From NCBI GenBank assembly GCA_964390725.1, contig CAYMIW010000001.1, positions 124,001-188,000 on the forward strand: a DNA stretch of 64,000 nt, given 5' to 3'. This document shows positions 1-8,890 of this stretch, piece by piece. The translations under genes were made by a program, and so were the position numbers. The notes beneath the pieces were generated by a model. That model did not search any database. It was not told the origin of the DNA and saw only the letters and a program-made list of their open reading frames with translations. This stretch comes from JAABTH01 sp964390725 (GTDB lineage Bacteria > Bacillota > Dethiobacteria > DTU022). The first letter of the stretch is position 1, and every line of letters starts with the position of its first letter.

Positions 1-1
1 T

Positions 2-1210
2 TTTTCCAGCCTGATTGAAGATGAAGGGCCTTCTTTTTTTAATAATATTGAGGGAGAGTTTACCCTGGCCTATTCCGACAATAATGGAACACGCCTGGTA
101 GCTCGGGATCCTCTGGGAATTAAACCTTTGTATTATACTGAGAAAAAGGGAACTCTTTATATTGCCCCGGAAATAAAAGCGCTGCTTGGGCTGAAGTCTA
201 AAATCAGGGAAGTGCCTCCCGGAAGTTACCTGGACAAGCGCAGGGGTTGGGTAAAATATTACAACCTGCCAAAGCTGATCAGCAATAACAGGCTGACTCT
301 TGATCAGGCAACAGAAAAATTACGTCATTTGTTATCATTGGCAGTTGAAGAACGAATTGCCGGGGTAGAAAAACTGGGTGTATTTTTAAGCGGAGGACTG
401 GACAGCAGTGTTATTGCCGTCCTGGCTGCAGGTCTCAGGGAAAAACCGATCAACACATACACAGTTGGAGTTAAAGGTAGCAGTGATATAGAATATGCAG
501 CCCTAGTTGCAGAAAAAATTGGATCAAATCATAAGGTATACACCTATGATATCGATGAAATGATAGATATCATCCCGGATGTTATTTATCACCTTGAATC
601 ATTTGACTGTGCTTACGTTCGTTCGGCTATACCGAATTATATTGCCGCTCGCCAGGCTGCAGCTGATGGCCGGGAGGTTATGCTGACCGGTGAAGGGTCG
701 GATGAAATGTTTGCCGGTTACAGTTACCTTAAGGAGATAGGCTCTGAAGCAGAAATAGAAGCGGAACTTGAAGATATTTTTAAAGGGTTAAGCCGGACCG
801 GACTGCAGAGAGTTGATCGAATGAATTCTGCCCACGGTTTGGATTGCCGGGTCCCTTTTTTAAAACCCGGGCTGCTAAAACTGGTCCAGCAGTTTCCCAT
901 GAACTGGAAGTTGCATGAAGTTGACGGGAAAGCAATTGACAAGTGGATATTAAGACAGGCTTTTACCGATGAGCTGGGTTCTAAAGTTGCCTGGCGTGAT
1001 AAACAGCAGTTTGACCAGGGTTCCGGTTCAGCAGATATGCTTACCTCTATTGCTGAAGAAACGATCAGTGACGATGAATATAATGCTGAGCGGGAGAAAG
1101 CCCCGGTACCGGTTAGAAATAAGGAAGAGCTTTATTACTACCGCATATTCAGGAAACATTACCCGGAATCTGTGTTATCCCTGGTTGGGCGCTGGTCTAA
1201 AACCAGCTGA
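2..1210 (+). CDS. asnB: Asparagine synthase (glutamine-hydrolysing), 5' truncated by window edge
   Basis: The frame is open from base 2, so the gene begins before the window; the TTG at 128 is internal. The first visible residues belong to the end of the class II glutamine amidotransferase domain (GEFTLAYSDNNG, then ARDPLGIKPLYY). The rest is the synthetase domain, with the PP-loop SGGLDSSVIA near bases 391-420 that binds ATP, and the conserved GEGSDEMFAGY. The family makes asparagine from aspartate, glutamine and ATP in the cytoplasm. The N-terminal catalytic Cys is outside the window, so its presence is unverified. About 403 residues are visible; the reading frame is intact. The next gene starts 20 bases after the stop. 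Confidence 0.93.
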   Translation, partial: FSSLIEDEGPSFFNNIEGEFTLAYSDNNGTRLVARDPLGIKPLYYTEKKGTLYIAPEIKALLGLKSKIREVPPGSYLDKRRGWVKYYNLPKLISNNRLTLDQATEKLRHLLSLAVEERIAGVEKLGVFLSGGLDSSVIAVLAAGLREKPINTYTVGVKGSSDIEYAALVAEKIGSNHKVYTYDIDEMIDIIPDVIYHLESFDCAYVRSAIPNYIAARQAAADGREVMLTGEGSDEMFAGYSYLKEIGSEAEIEAELEDIFKGLSRTGLQRVDRMNSAHGLDCRVPFLKPGLLKLVQQFPMNWKLHEVDGKAIDKWILRQAFTDELGSKVAWRDKQQFDQGSGSADMLTSIAEETISDDEYNAEREKAPVPVRNKEELYYYRIFRKHYPESVLSLVGRWSKTS

Positions 1211-1229
1211 CCGAGGAGGAGTTTGGCTG

Positions 1230-1898
1230 GTGAACTTAAAGGCTGTTATTTTTGATCTCGATGGTACTTTGCTGGATACCTTAACCGATATAGCTCTTTC
1301 GGCAAATGCTGTATTAGAGAAATATGGGTTTGAGGGACATCCTGTTGATGCTTATCGCTATTTTGTAGGCGAAGGTATGGATGTAATGGTGAAAAAAGTA
1401 TTTCCTCCAGAAGATGACTGGGATTACGACCTGGATATAATTTTTGATCAGGTTAAAGAAGAATATGCTAAGCGTTGGAAAGATCACACTGTTCCTTACC
1501 GGGGTATAGCAGACCTGCTTAACTACCTGGAAGAAAATCAGGTTGCCAAAGCGGTATTTTCCAACAAACCACATCAATTCGCCGAATTAACAGTAAAGAC
1601 ACTTTTACCTGTATGGAAATTTGTTGCTGTTGTAGGCGTCAGCTCCAACACTCCCAAAAAACCAGACCCCCGGGGTGCCCTGAAAATAGCTGAGAAAATG
1701 AACCTAAAACCCGGGCAGGTGGTGTACCTCGGAGATACGCATACTGATATGCAAACTGCTGTGAACGGGAGGTTTTTCCCTGTCGGGGCGCTCTGGGGTT
1801 TTCGTGATGCAGAAGAGCTGACCAATAGCGGAGCCAGGTTTTTAGCTGATAACCCGGAAGATATAATAAAGCTATTTGCAGCCGATAATATTCTCTGA
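1230..1898 (+). CDS. HAD-family phosphatase, phosphoglycolate phosphatase-like
   Basis: A 222-residue HAD hydrolase. Motif I FDLDGTLLDT is at the N terminus, motif II is the Ser of FSNKPHQ, the Lys lies in KKPDPRGAL, and motif III is YLGDTHTDMQTA. The alpha-helical cap insert after motif I fits the Gph/PGPase type. The frame is open upstream inside asnB, but GTG at 1230 is chosen because GAGGAGG at 1213-1219 precedes it and the HAD motif follows at once. It probably dephosphorylates 2-phosphoglycolate or a similar small phosphoester. Exact substrate cannot be read from sequence. It appears co-transcribed with asnB. Confidence 0.85.
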   Translation: MNLKAVIFDLDGTLLDTLTDIALSANAVLEKYGFEGHPVDAYRYFVGEGMDVMVKKVFPPEDDWDYDLDIIFDQVKEEYAKRWKDHTVPYRGIADLLNYLEENQVAKAVFSNKPHQFAELTVKTLLPVWKFVAVVGVSSNTPKKPDPRGALKIAEKMNLKPGQVVYLGDTHTDMQTAVNGRFFPVGALWGFRDAEELTNSGARFLADNPEDIIKLFAADNIL

Positions 1899-1942
1899 AA
1901 CAGCAAGCGCATTGATATTTAGATTATCGACCGGAGGTTTAA

Positions 1943-2671
1943 ATGAAACAGAATACTGCATATTTAGTTGATTTTGACGGAACTGTCACAACCGAGGATC
2001 TTTCATCCAGGCTGGCTGCCTATTACGGTGGGGATAAGTATTTAGCGATAGATAAAGAATATCGCCAGCGCAATATACCGATCAAGGTTTGGCTGCAGAG
2101 AATCGCCCAACAGCTACCTGCCGATTTCGATATGCTGATGACAAAAGCTCTGGAATGGGCAAAAATTCGTCCCGGGTTTGAGCAGTTTTTGGAAAAAGCA
2201 GGTAAAGAAGCATGCCCCGTGGTGATTGCCAGTGATGGTTTCGGTTTTTATATAGAACCTATTTTGAAAAAACTGGGGCTGTTTGATTCAATCAGCTATA
2301 TATATAAAAATGAATTAATCCAGGCTAGTGATGGATTACAGGTTGTTAATACCCATGCTCATCAAAATTGTCCGGAATGCGGAAACTGTAAGGCGGCACA
2401 TGTAGTTCGTCTCAAGGAAGATGGGCGATCTGTAATTTATATTGGTGATGGCAGTAATGATCGTTTTGGAGCTTCATGGAGCGATCATATCTGTGCTCGA
2501 GATTCCCTTGCCTTGCACTGCGCAGAGAATAATTTTAATTACTCGCAATGGATAGATTTTTACGATATCATAAAAGTAGAAAAACCCGGCATCAGTGATC
2601 GTTCTGTAACTGCCCTGTGCCAGCCAATGGGTGAGGGAGTCAGGCAGCCGGACAAAGGGGAGGTTTTCTGA
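1943..2671 (+). CDS. HAD-IB phosphatase, MtnX-like
   Basis: A 242-residue HAD phosphatase of the phosphoserine phosphatase/MtnX type: DFDGTVTTED at the N terminus, IASDGFGFYIEP for motif II, IGDGSNDRFGA for motifs III/IV. A CPECGNCK cluster of cysteines sits between, as in MtnX-like proteins that act on 2,3-diketo-5-methylthiopentyl phosphate in methionine salvage. No other mtn gene is nearby, so the substrate is open. Start ATG has CGGAGG upstream. Its TGA overlaps the ATG of the sirtuin gene (ATGA), so the two are translationally coupled. Confidence 0.8.
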   Translation: MKQNTAYLVDFDGTVTTEDLSSRLAAYYGGDKYLAIDKEYRQRNIPIKVWLQRIAQQLPADFDMLMTKALEWAKIRPGFEQFLEKAGKEACPVVIASDGFGFYIEPILKKLGLFDSISYIYKNELIQASDGLQVVNTHAHQNCPECGNCKAAHVVRLKEDGRSVIYIGDGSNDRFGASWSDHICARDSLALHCAENNFNYSQWIDFYDIIKVEKPGISDRSVTALCQPMGEGVRQPDKGEVF

Positions 2672-3420
2672 TGAGCTATGGGGAATCGATCGCCAGGCTG
2701 GCTGAACTGATCAAAGCCAGTGAACGTTTCATCGTTCTGACTGGTGCGGGAATGAGCACCGAAAGCGGTATTCCTGATTTTCGATCACCCGGTACGGGAA
2801 TGTGGGAAAAAGTAGATCCAATCGCAGTTTCATCAGTCGAAGTGCTCCGCAATAATCCCCGTTTATTTTATGAGGCCGGTTTCAGCCGTTTTTCCAAGAT
2901 CAGCCTGGCTGAGCCACATGAAGGCCACCGTGTACTGGTCAGGCTTGAAGAAAAAGGCTACCTGAAAGGTTTGATAACCCAGAATATTGATGGTTTGCAT
3001 GTTAAAGCCGGATCAAAAAATGTCTGGGAAGTTCATGGCAACCTGCGCTCAGGATACTGCCTGGGATGTAAAAAAAGATACCCATTTGAGGAACTTGTTC
3101 AGCAGGTTGAGCTAAAGCATATACCACCAACATGCCATAACTGTTTTGGAGTGTTGCGACCCGATGTGGTTTTATTCGGGGATCCGATGCCTGCCTTCTT
3201 TTTTGAACTGGAAGAAATGTTAGCCCGTGACTGTGATTTTATGCTGGTTGTAGGCAGCAGCCTGGTAGTATATCCTGTAGCTGACATGCCGGCTCTGGCT
3301 GAAAAGATGGCTATCATTAATCAACAGCCGACAGCTTACGATAGTAATGCAGAAGTAGTGATCAGGGGCAGTTGCCGCAGCGCTTTGATCGATTTATATA
3401 ACAAGCTAGAAGAGTTGTAA
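2671..3420 (+). CDS. NAD-dependent protein deacylase (sirtuin, Sir2/CobB family)
   Basis: A 249-residue sirtuin. The NAD-binding GAGMSTESGIPDFRSP is near residue 25, followed by TQNIDGLH, the catalytic His in EVHGN, two zinc-binding pairs (CLGC and CHNC) and the GSSLVVYP NAD loop. The family removes acetyl or other acyl groups from lysines, using NAD and giving nicotinamide and O-acyl-ADP-ribose. Length is normal for bacterial class U/III enzymes. It is coupled to the upstream HAD gene by a 1-base overlap. Confidence 0.95.
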   Translation: MSYGESIARLAELIKASERFIVLTGAGMSTESGIPDFRSPGTGMWEKVDPIAVSSVEVLRNNPRLFYEAGFSRFSKISLAEPHEGHRVLVRLEEKGYLKGLITQNIDGLHVKAGSKNVWEVHGNLRSGYCLGCKKRYPFEELVQQVELKHIPPTCHNCFGVLRPDVVLFGDPMPAFFFELEEMLARDCDFMLVVGSSLVVYPVADMPALAEKMAIINQQPTAYDSNAEVVIRGSCRSALIDLYNKLEEL

Positions 3421-3461
3421 TTTTAATAAAATCATATAAAATATGCTGGGGGGAGAATTGC

Positions 3462-3638
3462 TTGCTTTTAAAAAGAATACTCTACATAGCTTTTTTAATC
3501 GTTCTCGGAGTTGTAGGGTTTTACTTGGTTTTTTCTTCTGATTTTGTCCCCTATGATCCTTTTACAATTGTTCTGTTTCTGGTTGTAGTAGCTTTTTTGG
3601 TTTACATGTTTCTTTTTTACACCCGTAACAGGGAATAG
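3462..3638 (+). CDS. Small two-helix membrane protein
   Basis: A 58-codon gene with a TTG start at 3462, preceded by GGGGGGAG at 3447-3454. The product begins LLLKRILYIAFLIVLGVV, forms a first hydrophobic helix, then a short polar turn (SSDFVPYDP), then a second helix (IVLFLVVVAFLVYMFLFY), and ends with the basic tail TRNRE. This is a typical helical hairpin with charged ends, so I call it real although it is short. It lies alone between the sirtuin and the GNAT gene. No family recognised. Confidence 0.65.
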   Translation: MLLKRILYIAFLIVLGVVGFYLVFSSDFVPYDPFTIVLFLVVVAFLVYMFLFYTRNRE

Positions 3639-3689
3639 AGCTAACTAAAAATATCTGATTATAAGCAGTTTTTACAATGAGGTGTTCAG

Positions 3690-4091
3690 GTGAGTCTTAT
3701 CTTTAAGGTTGATCCTAATTTAACTACGGAAGAAATAGCCGAGCTGAGGCATCTGGTTGGTTGGGAAGGAAGAGAAAAAAGAATAACCAGGATTATCGGC
3801 AGTACCTTCATGACCGCTGCCTGCTTTGAACAGGATCGGTTAATCGGCTTTGTTGATGTTTTAAGCGACGGAGTTGAAGATGCGTTAATACGCAGCCTGA
3901 TCGTCCACCCGGATTATCAAAGAAGAGGCATTGCCCTGAGATTGTTAAAAATGGTTATAAAGCGTACTAAGGCCGAAAAAATAAAGACTATCAATGTTCT
4001 GTTTGAACCGGAATTGGAACCTCTTTACCGGAAGGCCGGCTTCAGAATTGTTAACGGCGGATTGATAGACAATGAAGCAGAAGGGTTTTGA
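3690..4091 (+). CDS. GNAT-family N-acetyltransferase
   Basis: A 133-residue single-domain GNAT enzyme. The acetyl-CoA loop is seen in LIVHPDYQRRGIALRLL (motif A, Q/R-x-x-G-x-A) and the C-terminal FEPELEPLYRKAGF fits motif B. GTG start at 3690 with TGAGGTG upstream. Substrate unknown; members acetylate small amines, antibiotics or protein termini. The CBS gene begins 6 bases after the stop, so the two are probably in one transcript. Confidence 0.85.
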   Translation: MSLIFKVDPNLTTEEIAELRHLVGWEGREKRITRIIGSTFMTAACFEQDRLIGFVDVLSDGVEDALIRSLIVHPDYQRRGIALRLLKMVIKRTKAEKIKTINVLFEPELEPLYRKAGFRIVNGGLIDNEAEGF

Positions 4092-4097
4092 TCAACA

Positions 4098-4526
4098 ATG
4101 AAAGTAGCTTTTTTTTTGATTCCCAAGAATGACCTGGTCTGTTTAAAGACCAAGACGACCATGCGCCAGGCCCTCGAAAGAATGGAGCACAACAGCTATG
4201 CAGCTCTCCCCCTGGTTGATGAGCATGGTTGTTATGCCGGAACAGTTACCGAGGGAGATCTGTTGTGGAAAATCAAAAATACGCCAGGCCTGGACCTGGC
4301 AGGGATGGAAAAAATAAAAGTTAAAGATATTGCCTGCCGGATAAACAATAAGCCTGTTCAGGTTGATGCTAGAATTGTAGATCTTCTTCATCTGGCCAGT
4401 GAGCAGAACTTTGTACCGGTAATAGATGACCAGGGAATTTTTATCGGGATTATACGTCGCAGGGAAATAATCGAATACTGTGCCGACCTGATCAGGGAAA
4501 AAGAAGAAGACGGGGTTATTAGCTGA
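4098..4526 (+). CDS. CBS-pair domain protein
   Basis: A 142-residue protein made of two CBS motifs: the first around residues 15-60 (ALPLVDEHGCYAGTVTEGDLLW), the second around 80-135 (FVPVIDDQGIFIGIIRRREII). CBS pairs (Bateman modules) bind adenine nucleotides such as AMP, ATP or SAM and act as sensors. No effector domain is attached, so it probably regulates a partner. It lies in a tight same-strand run between the acetyltransferase and the aminotransferase. Confidence 0.88.
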   Translation: MKVAFFLIPKNDLVCLKTKTTMRQALERMEHNSYAALPLVDEHGCYAGTVTEGDLLWKIKNTPGLDLAGMEKIKVKDIACRINNKPVQVDARIVDLLHLASEQNFVPVIDDQGIFIGIIRRREIIEYCADLIREKEEDGVIS

Positions 4527-4539
4527 AGGAGGAAGATTG

Positions 4540-5721
4540 ATGGTTTCTAAATCAAATGACATCAACAGAGAATTTATTATCCCGGATCGGGTTAATCAGG
4601 TCAGGCCTTTTCTGGCGATGGAGATCCTGGAAAAAGCTCAGCTTGAAGAGGCAAAAGGGCGTTCGATTATTCATATGGAGGTAGGCGAACCGGGTGGAGA
4701 AACACCGGATTCCATTAAGCAGGCTGCTATAGAGGCGATGGAGCAGAACGATACTGCTTACACGCACAGCCTGGGGAAAGCAGAATTAAGGGATGAAATT
4801 GTTGATTACTATAAACGGACTTATGGGGTTTCCATAACACCGGACCAGGTTCTGGTGACTTCCGGATCATCACCGGCGATGCTTCTTGCTTACTCCGTAC
4901 TGCTGGACAGGGATGACCAGATGCTGATGGCCGACCCTTATTATGCCTGCTATCCAAACTTTGTCAGTTATGTGGGAGGTGAACCTGTTTTTGTTCCTGT
5001 CTACGAAGAAGATGGTTTCGTTCTAAGGGCTGAACAGGTAAAAGAAAAGCTTGGTAAAAAAGTCAGGGGATTAATGATCAATTCGCCTGCCAACCCCACC
5101 GGTGCCGTGCTTGGTAAAAAAGAACTAGAAGAGCTGGCAGGTCTTGACACTTTTATAGTTTCAGATGAAGTATATCACGGCATAAATTATTCGGGCCGGG
5201 ATCACTCTATTCTGGAATTTACCGATCGGGCTATTGTGATAAACGGCTTCTCCAAAAGGAACATTATGACCGGCTGGCGCCTGGGCTATCTAATTGCACC
5301 GGCTGAAATGGTCAGACAGATGCAGAAACTACAGCAGAACCTGTTTATATGTGCCTGTTCTTTTATTCAAGCTGCAGGAATTGCTGCTTTGAAAGAGAGC
5401 AGGGATACCCTTGATAAACGTTTCAGCGCTTTCAATGAGCGGCGTATTTACCTGTATAAAGCCCTGCAGAATATGGGCATAGCCCCGGCGAAGCCCCCGG
5501 ACGGAGCTTTTTATATGATGGCCAATGTAAAGGATTATACAAACGATTCTTATGGTTTTGCCCTGCAAATTCTGAAAGAAGCCGGAGTGGCGGTCACACC
5601 GGGTATTGATTTTGGTTCAGGGGCGGAAGGCTATATTCGTATTTCTTATGCTTATTCCATGGAAAACTTATCTGAAGGCGTTTCACGACTAGCCAAATTT
5701 ATTGAAGGATTGAAGAAATAA
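4540..5721 (+). CDS. PLP-dependent aminotransferase, class I/II
   Basis: A 393-residue fold-type I aminotransferase related to aspartate/aromatic aminotransferases. Visible marks are MEVGEPGGETP, the cofactor region TSGSSPAMLLAYS, NSPANPTGAVL, SDEVYHGINY and the PLP-lysine motif GFSKRNIMTGWRLGY. ATG at 4540 is preferred to the overlapping TTG at 4537 because AGGAGG (4527-4532) is 7 bases away. It transfers amino groups between an amino acid and a 2-oxo acid; the exact pair cannot be inferred. Its stop directly abuts the thiN start. Confidence 0.9.
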   Translation: MVSKSNDINREFIIPDRVNQVRPFLAMEILEKAQLEEAKGRSIIHMEVGEPGGETPDSIKQAAIEAMEQNDTAYTHSLGKAELRDEIVDYYKRTYGVSITPDQVLVTSGSSPAMLLAYSVLLDRDDQMLMADPYYACYPNFVSYVGGEPVFVPVYEEDGFVLRAEQVKEKLGKKVRGLMINSPANPTGAVLGKKELEELAGLDTFIVSDEVYHGINYSGRDHSILEFTDRAIVINGFSKRNIMTGWRLGYLIAPAEMVRQMQKLQQNLFICACSFIQAAGIAALKESRDTLDKRFSAFNERRIYLYKALQNMGIAPAKPPDGAFYMMANVKDYTNDSYGFALQILKEAGVAVTPGIDFGSGAEGYIRISYAYSMENLSEGVSRLAKFIEGLKK

Positions 5722-6369
5722 ATGAGTAACAGGGTGGTCATAATTGCCGGGGGCGATTTGGAAGATGATTCATGGCACCGTGAGTTTATCAGGGCTGATG
5801 ATACAGTTATCTGTGCTGACGGGGGCAGTGCTCATGCCCTGAGGATGGGGATTAATCCCGATCTGGTAATTGGGGATCTTGATTCATTGCCTAAAACGGA
5901 CAAGGAAGCATTGTCAGCATTAAACAAACGGGTAATGCAGTACCCGGTGGCGAAAGATAAATCTGATCTGGAGCTCGCACTTGAGTACGCCGTAAAAACA
6001 GAACCAGGGGAGATCGTAATTATTGGCGCCCTGGGGGGCAGCAGGGTTGATCACTGTTTTATCAACCTTCTCCTGCTAAAAAAACCGCTTGATGAAAATA
6101 TCCCTGCCTCGATTATCGATAGCAAAACTGAAATCCGTTTGTTTAAAAGCAGTTTTAAAATGAACGGACAGCCCGGTGATATTATTTCTCTTTTTTCCCT
6201 CACTCCAGGAGTAGAAGGCCTGGTTACCGAAGGGCTTAAATATCCATTAAAAGATGAGCATCTGCATTTTTCTTCAACACGAGGCCTGAGCAACCAGTTC
6301 ACCGAAAATGTAGCATCGGTTTCCTTCAGAAAAGGATTACTGCTTGTGATAAAAACCAGGGTTAGCTGA
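5722..6369 (+). CDS. thiN: Thiamine pyrophosphokinase
   Basis: A 215-residue thiamine pyrophosphokinase, which makes thiamine diphosphate from thiamine and ATP. Catalytic-domain motifs are ADGGSAHALRMGINPDLVIG followed by DLDS, then the KDKSDLELAL segment and GALGGSRVDH. The C-terminal domain (SLFSLTPGVEGLVTEGLKYPL) is the thiamine-binding part. ATG follows the aminotransferase stop with no gap. The 3' end overlaps by 8 bases the end of the convergent thiamine-uptake operon, so making thiamine diphosphate and importing precursor are physically joined here. Confidence 0.95.
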   Translation: MSNRVVIIAGGDLEDDSWHREFIRADDTVICADGGSAHALRMGINPDLVIGDLDSLPKTDKEALSALNKRVMQYPVAKDKSDLELALEYAVKTEPGEIVIIGALGGSRVDHCFINLLLLKKPLDENIPASIIDSKTEIRLFKSSFKMNGQPGDIISLFSLTPGVEGLVTEGLKYPLKDEHLHFSSTRGLSNQFTENVASVSFRKGLLLVIKTRVS

Positions 6370-7129
6370 TTTGGCCGAGAGCAGCCAGCATATCTTCCTT
6401 GTATGAGCTGAAACTCTTCGTGGTAATTACTTTTTTCGTACGGGGGCGCGGCAGGTTAATATTGAATTTAGCAGCAATCTGGCCGGGTCTTTCTGTTATG
6501 ACATAAACCTGGTCGGAAAGATAAATCGCTTCGTCTATACTGTGAGTGACAAAAAGGACCGTTCTTTTAAACTGCACCCAGATATCGAGAATCCAGTCCT
6601 GCATTGAAGCCCTGGTTAAAGCGTCAAGGGAGGCAAAGGGTTCATCTAGCAGTAGAAGAGAACTATCGATCAACAGGGTTCGCAGAAGGGCACCTCTTTG
6701 TTTCATTCCTCCCGAAAGTCTGCCCGGATAATACCCCCCAAAGCCATCCAAGCCGAAACGGGGCAGTAATTCCTGGACTATTGCATAAGCATCGGTTTTT
6801 TTCCTGCCTGCCGCAATGAGGGGAAGCGCAGCATTTTCAAGTAGAGTTTTCCAGGGCAGGAGTAGATCTTTTTGAGGCATATACCCGACAACCCTTAAAA
6901 CCCCGGTAAGATCTAAACCGTTTACCGTTACCCTGCCCCGGTCGGGTTTAAGCAGGCCGGCAGCCAATTTAAGAATAGTACTTTTGCCTGAGCCGCTTGG
7001 ACCGATGACAGAGACAAATTTACCTGCACCGGCCTGCAGTGAGATATTATCTAGAACCGGCAGAAGTTGTTCACCAACCTGATATGTTGCTGTTACATTT
7101 TCCAGGGCCAGGGTTTCGATTAGATTCAC
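6362..7129 (-). CDS. ABC transporter ATP-binding protein, thiamine precursor uptake (ThiZ-like)
   Basis: A 255-residue ABC ATPase of the SsuB/TauB/ThiZ class: Walker A GPSGSGKST, signature LSGGMKQR, Walker B LLLLDEPFASLD, and switch His in FVTHSIDEA. Last gene of a minus-strand operon. Its GTG start overlaps the TGA of the binding-protein gene (GTGA). Placement behind a TPP riboswitch and with an NMT1-type binding protein implies import of a thiamine precursor such as formylaminopyrimidine/HMP. The substrate is inferred from context, not from motifs. Confidence 0.9.
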   Translation of the reverse strand: MNLIETLALENVTATYQVGEQLLPVLDNISLQAGAGKFVSVIGPSGSGKSTILKLAAGLLKPDRGRVTVNGLDLTGVLRVVGYMPQKDLLLPWKTLLENAALPLIAAGRKKTDAYAIVQELLPRFGLDGFGGYYPGRLSGGMKQRGALLRTLLIDSSLLLLDEPFASLDALTRASMQDWILDIWVQFKRTVLFVTHSIDEAIYLSDQVYVITERPGQIAAKFNINLPRPRTKKVITTKSFSSYKEDMLAALGQIS

Positions 7130-8106
7130 CTCACAAAGCGGTTTGTAAAAGCCTTATTGATATCCGGCATGGTTTCGATCAGGTTGTTTTCCAGGAGCCA
7201 TTTGCTGTAGGCTTCCCAGGTATCTTTGTCCTGTAAACCCCATATTTCTGCTTCCGCCTGGTATTTGTCAGCCAGCCAGGCCTGGCTGGCTGACACAAGG
7301 TCGTTATTCAGTTCAGGCGCATTGGTTAACAGGTGACGAGCTGCTGTTGCAGGATCATCTATAGCCAGCCGGTAACCTTTTTCTGTTGCATTCATGAATC
7401 TGTCCACCAATTCGGGGTTACCATTGATTAAGTCTTCACCTGTCACTATGACCGGTGTGTAATAATCAAGTGCTTCTTCTTCCAGACGCAGTTCGATAAA
7501 ATTTAAATCAATGCCTTTCAATTCTGCTTCTACACCGGTCCAGCCGTAATATATCCAGGCAAAATCGGCATCACGCTCAATAACTATCAGGGAGTCGACC
7601 TCACCGGTGGTTACAATATCAACCTGGTTATAGTCTGATCCGTAATTATCCATCAGGGCTTTTATAGTTGCCTCTTCAACCGGTGAACCCCAACCGCCGT
7701 AACGTTTCCCTTCAAAATCGGCCGGAGACTCAATCCCGCGTTCTTTTAGTGAAGCAAAGCCCGATGTGTTATGTTGAATAACAGCTGCGATAGATACAAC
7801 AGGCAGATCGCTCAAGCGGGCAAAAATCACTTCTTCCTGGTAGCTGATACCAAAATGGGCCTGCCCGGTTGCTACCATTTGCAGGACACTTCCGGGGGCT
7901 TCAATCACCTCAAGTTCAATTCCTTCAGCTTCGTAGTAACCTTCCTCCAGGGCACTAAATATGCCGCTGTAGTTGGTATTGGGCGTCCAGTCCAGTAAAA
8001 GGGTTATCTGTTCCAGATCCTGTGGTGCAGGCGCTGAGCAGGAAATTAACATCATAATCAGCAGTAAAGAAAACAACGCTATGCAGATTTTACTTAGTTT
8101 AGACAT
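7126..8106 (-). CDS. ABC transporter substrate-binding lipoprotein, ThiY/NMT1-like
   Basis: About 326 residues from the ATG at 8106, which has GGAGG (minus strand, 8120-8116) upstream; the longer frame to 8160 would put a non-signal leader before the signal peptide. The signal peptide ends in the lipobox LISC, so the mature protein is lipid-anchored. The mature part starts QITLLLDWTPNTNYSGIF and continues with GYYEAEGIELEV, the NMT1/THI5-like fold of ThiY and SsuA proteins. It should capture a pyrimidine precursor of thiamine outside the cell and hand it to the permease encoded just upstream. Confidence 0.9.
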   Translation of the reverse strand: MSKLSKICIALFSLLLIMMLISCSAPAPQDLEQITLLLDWTPNTNYSGIFSALEEGYYEAEGIELEVIEAPGSVLQMVATGQAHFGISYQEEVIFARLSDLPVVSIAAVIQHNTSGFASLKERGIESPADFEGKRYGGWGSPVEEATIKALMDNYGSDYNQVDIVTTGEVDSLIVIERDADFAWIYYGWTGVEAELKGIDLNFIELRLEEEALDYYTPVIVTGEDLINGNPELVDRFMNATEKGYRLAIDDPATAARHLLTNAPELNNDLVSASQAWLADKYQAEAEIWGLQDKDTWEAYSKWLLENNLIETMPDINKAFTNRFVR

Positions 8107-8110
8107 GATT

Positions 8111-8890
8111 TTAATCCTCCACGGTAAGGTCTTTTTCTCTTCTCCAGGGCATAACCACAAAACCGGCTATTTCTACAGCCTTGAAGAGCAGCAGGCTCAA
8201 AATAACAACAATAATGATGGAGGCGAAAACATCACTGGTTTGAAAAGAATTTTTTGCCCGGAGCATATAAATGCCCAGTCCGGACCGGGCACCGAGCCAT
8301 TCGCCAATGATTGCTCCCAGGACACTGTAGGTTGCAGCAATTTTTAATCCGGAAAAAAAATAAGGTAGGGCAGAGGGGAATTTGACCTGCTGCATGATCA
8401 TCCAGCTGCCGGCCTGCATGATTTGCATCAGTTCAATCTCTTCCGGGTTAACCTGATCCAACCCTTCGACCAGGCTGACAGCAAGGGGGAAAAAACAAAC
8501 CAGGGCAACAATGAATATTTTTGGGGCCAGTCCGACCCCGAACCAGATCAGCATCAGGGGAGCAAGGGCGAAGATGGGTACAGCCTGTGAAATTACCAGC
8601 AGGGGGAAAAGAGCACGCTTAATCAACAGCCATCGGTCCATGGCCAGGGCAGCCAGGAGGGCTACTGTGACAGCAAGAACCAGGCCTCCTGCAACGGCTA
8701 TCATTGTAGTAATGGCGTGGCTGGTAATAAGGGTATAATTAGTTGTCAGGGAGTAGATTATCGCCGATGGGGAAGGAAGTATAAACTCCGGGATAGCCGT
8801 TGTTCTGCAGAGAAGCTCCCATAGTAACAGCAAGACCAGAATAGTAAAAACTGCCGGCAGGTTAGTCTTTATATTTAGCGATTTTTTCAT
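8111..8890 (-). CDS. ABC transporter permease, ThiX-like
   Basis: A 259-residue inner-membrane permease of the SsuC/TauC/ThiX family. About six hydrophobic helices are visible, with the cytoplasmic EAA loop near EEIELMQIMQAGSWMIMQQV and the conserved GAIIGEWLGARSGLG. ATG at 8890 with GGGGGAGTG upstream is preferred over the adjoining TTG. It overlaps the end of the thiamine-binding protein gene by about 29 bases and stops 4 bases before the binding lipoprotein start, so it is translationally coupled to both. Confidence 0.9.
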   Translation of the reverse strand: MKKSLNIKTNLPAVFTILVLLLLWELLCRTTAIPEFILPSPSAIIYSLTTNYTLITSHAITTMIAVAGGLVLAVTVALLAALAMDRWLLIKRALFPLLVISQAVPIFALAPLMLIWFGVGLAPKIFIVALVCFFPLAVSLVEGLDQVNPEEIELMQIMQAGSWMIMQQVKFPSALPYFFSGLKIAATYSVLGAIIGEWLGARSGLGIYMLRAKNSFQTSDVFASIIIVVILSLLLFKAVEIAGFVVMPWRREKDLTVED

